Shown: one piece after another, positions 62,744 to 64,000 of the stretch
Layout of the letters: each line of letters starts with the position of its first letter
Numbering within the stretch: position 1 is the stretch's first letter
Assembly (NCBI RefSeq): GCF_013294015.1
Contig: NZ_JABSNO010000011.1
Coordinates: 36,184 to 100,183, forward strand
Reading direction: 5' to 3'
Length of the DNA: 64,000 nt
DNA from: Frigoriflavimonas asaccharolytica
Lineage (GTDB): Bacteria > Bacteroidota > Bacteroidia > Flavobacteriales > Weeksellaceae
The notes under the pieces: model-generated
The model's database searches: none
The model's input: only the letters and a program-made list of their open reading frames with translations
What the model was told of the DNA's origin: nothing
Translations under genes and position numbers: made by a program

Positions 62744-62771
62744 TAAGCTATAAGCTTTAGGCTTTAAGCAA
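62744..62771 (+). repeat. Degenerate heptad array after rpsJ
   Basis: Units TAAGCTA, TAAGCTT, TAGGCTT, TAAGCAA in register, starting 5 bp after the rpsJ stop and in the rpsJ orientation. Same family as 4663-4697 and 5121-5176. Confidence 0.75.
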
Positions 62772-62780
62772 TTATATATA

Positions 62781-62812
62781 AATCCCCTTTCGCAAGATTG
62801 GGGATTTTTTTT
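62781..62812 (+). terminator. Terminator of the rpsL-rpsJ operon
   Basis: AATCCCC (62781-62787) pairs with GGGGATT (62800-62806) around a 12-nt loop, followed by eight T. Confidence 0.9.
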
Positions 62813-62815
62813 GTA

Positions 62816-62844
62816 AGTCATTGCGAGGAACGAAGCAATCTTCT
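62816..62844. repeat. Short palindromic dispersed-type repeat
   Basis: AGTCATTGCGAGGAACGAAG followed by CAATCTT. ATTGC/GCAAT arms form a small hairpin. This wording recurs between genes in many Bacteroidota from memory; only one copy is in this window. Confidence 0.5.
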
Positions 62845-62897
62845 TTTCTAATTTTCAAAACTTACTATAATAGATATTCCTTCTAATAATTTTTTGG

Positions 62898-63010
62898 GCA
62901 GCAAGAACTTCGTTCGTAAACTTCAACTAAAGCATTCGCTTTAATTTTGTTTATGCCTTCCGTTCCCGCTCTTTTTTTCAAAAAGGAGCTTTACTCAAGT
63001 CTGCTGCGAG
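62898..63010. repeat. Imperfect inverted repeat and hairpins, possible element remnant
   Basis: GCAGCAAGAACTT (62898-62910) resembles the complement of AAGTCTGCTGC (62998-63007 region), with AAAGC/GCTTT and poly-T/poly-A hairpins between. No coding potential; it could be a remnant of a mobile element or an intergenic repeat. Confidence 0.35.
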
Positions 63011-63179
63011 ACTTTCGCTTTTCTACCAAATTTCTAAATTTTTCCATATATTTTTTTAGTAAATTAATTCTAAATTGAGTAAATATTGTTAAAATTTCAA
63101 AAATAACTTGCATAATTTTAATTTTGTTTTATATTAACCAATTAAAATTTTTATTATTAAAAATCGTTCTTACTTATCT

Positions 63180-63275
63180 ATGTTATTATTTCTATTTACG
63201 TTATTAAGTGCATGTACTAATGATAGAAATGTTGAAAATGACTATTCTACCCTCATTTCTTTAGACCACAATTAG
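63180..63275 (+). pseudogene. 31-codon lipoprotein stub beside the IS element
   Basis: ATG at 63180 gives MLLFLFTLLSACTNDRNVEN, then a short tail to TAG at 63273-63275. The signal and lipobox (LLSAC) are convincing. The frame is open further upstream (IKIFIIKNRSYLS) but lacks a usual start codon. A lipoprotein of 31 residues is too short to be typical, and an IS3-type gene begins 17 bp later on the opposite strand, so this may be the 5' end of a gene cut by the insertion. Confidence 0.4.
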
Positions 63276-63292
63276 TTGTTTCTTAATTGTTT

Positions 63293-64000
63293 TTATGCTG
63301 CTAATTTATACATTTCCAATGGCTTTTTGAGTTTAATTCCTTGATGACTTCTGTTGTGATATCGCAATAACCATTTTTGTATTCCCAGATAAAGTTCTAA
63401 TCCATCTTTCGCAGGATTTAAAAAGATATGCTGATATTTTAATGTTCTCCAAAACCGCTCAATGAAAATATTATCTAAGCACCTACCTTTCCCATCCATC
63501 GATATTTTTATATCCTCTTTTTTTAAATATTCTACATAACTCTTACATGAAAATTGAGTACCCTGGTCGGAGTTTAAAATATCCGGTCTACCATGAATTT
63601 TAATGGCTTCGCCCACCACTTTTAATGATTCCGAAGCGTCTAACGAATTGCTAATTCCCCAACCTACAATATATCTGCTATAAACGTCTATCACTGCTGT
63701 CATATACATAAATCCGTTTTTCATAGGTATATAAGTGATGTCTATTTGCCAAACCTGATTGGGTTTATTAATCTCCATATTCCTCAATAAATAAGGATAA
63801 ATATATTTATTTTCCCCTTTTTGTGTGAGCATTCTGCGAGGATAGATTGGCATAATAGACGCCTTTCGCATCAAACGCCGAACTCTTTCGTAGCTCATAT
63901 TTATTTCTTTTTCTTTCAGCATACACTTCATCGTAATCACTCCAGCAGTAGGTTCTTCCATAATATGCTCGTCCATAAGCTTCATTGCTTCCAAATTTTC
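63293..64000 (-). CDS. IS3-family transposase OrfB (DDE integrase core), 5' end beyond the window
   Basis: 235 codons visible. An HTH_21-like part (MSYERVRRLMRKASIMPIYP) precedes the retroviral-type integrase core. The DDE residues are Asp in WQIDITYIP, Asp in LNSDQGTQFS, and Glu in NIFIERFWRTLKYQ, with the terminal YHNRSHQGIKLKKPLEMY. The frame remains open to base 64000 without a usual start codon before it other than TTG at 63994, so the gene, and its partner orfA, continue outside. It catalyses cut/copy transposition of its own element. Confidence 0.93.
   Translation of the reverse strand, partial: ENLEAMKLMDEHIMEEPTAGVITMKCMLKEKEINMSYERVRRLMRKASIMPIYPRRMLTQKGENKYIYPYLLRNMEINKPNQVWQIDITYIPMKNGFMYMTAVIDVYSRYIVGWGISNSLDASESLKVVGEAIKIHGRPDILNSDQGTQFSCKSYVEYLKKEDIKISMDGKGRCLDNIFIERFWRTLKYQHIFLNPAKDGLELYLGIQKWLLRYHNRSHQGIKLKKPLEMYKLAA
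63293..64000 (-). mobile_element. IS3-family insertion sequence, partial
   Basis: Defined by the OrfB gene. The terminal inverted repeat is expected between about 63262 and 63292 but cannot be fixed without the other end, which is outside the window. Confidence 0.8.

Larger units (their letters stand above)
62739..63292. other. 554-bp repeat-rich, gene-poor region after rpsJ
   Basis: Contains, in order, a degenerate heptad array (62744-62771), the rpsJ terminator (62781-62812), a short dispersed-type repeat (62816-62844), a block with small hairpins and an imperfect inverted repeat (62898-63010), about 150 bp of A/T-rich DNA, and a 31-codon lipoprotein stub (63180-63275). No full gene is visible. 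Confidence 0.7.

Overview
The window looks like chromosomal DNA from a low-GC member of the Bacteroidota, class Flavobacteriia, most likely the Chryseobacterium/Weeksellaceae group (genus not resolvable by eye). Supporting signs are a SusC/SusD pair, a subtilase with a type IX secretion C-terminal sorting tail, GLPGLI-family proteins, bacillithiol ligase BshC, a GYDIA-type GHMP kinase, and promoters of the Bacteroidota form TTTG-N19/20-TAnnTTTG. A-rich leaders stand in place of Shine-Dalgarno sites.

Layout. 1-6485 (minus strand): the end of a surface-polysaccharide locus, with an ABC exporter (ATPase cut by the window edge, plus permease), an unknown polytopic membrane protein, rmlA, rmlB and ugd. 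Two small 'passenger' genes (GxxExxY nuclease-fold protein; four-helix-bundle S23-like protein) are wedged between them, each bracketed by inverted repeats. 6617-11450 (plus): rimP-nusA-infB, closed by a perfect terminator. 11717-18992: S8 protease, then SusC, SusD and a Calx-beta-like lipoprotein. 19084-26199: porin, bshC, LysM protein, fabD, GHMP kinase. 26317-27921: pckA.

28019-34263 (minus) is the most unusual part. It is a tandem array of three cassettes, each with a homopolymer-containing promoter, a small Cys-containing secreted protein with a near-invariant 20-residue signal peptide, and a GLPGLI-family protein. A TonB-dependent-receptor-like outer-membrane protein follows. The lead cassette has an in-frame stop in its GLPGLI gene and a shortened promoter spacer.

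34380-50806: aroQ, a ClC channel, a three-gene type III restriction-modification operon whose Res lacks a visible nuclease domain, tRNA-Glu / rpsT / tRNA-Glu, amidase, LptD, RidA, a HtrA/DegP protease, TrhO and 5-formyl-THF cyclo-ligase. 50743-59324: a lipoprotein/membrane-protein pair, two tandem tiny lipoproteins, a SpoU methyltransferase, rmuC, a DUF5995 protein, pncB and a GT-C-like membrane protein. 59406-62738: rpsL-rpsG-fusA-rpsJ, which stops at rpsJ with a terminator. The rest is a repeat-rich, gene-poor stretch, a lipoprotein stub and an IS3-family transposase that runs off the window.

A recurring small-scale feature is arrays of 7-bp units of the form TTAGNNN. They abut the stop codons of ugd, the HtrA gene and rpsJ, always in the same orientation as the gene they follow; a further array lies beside the four-helix-bundle gene.
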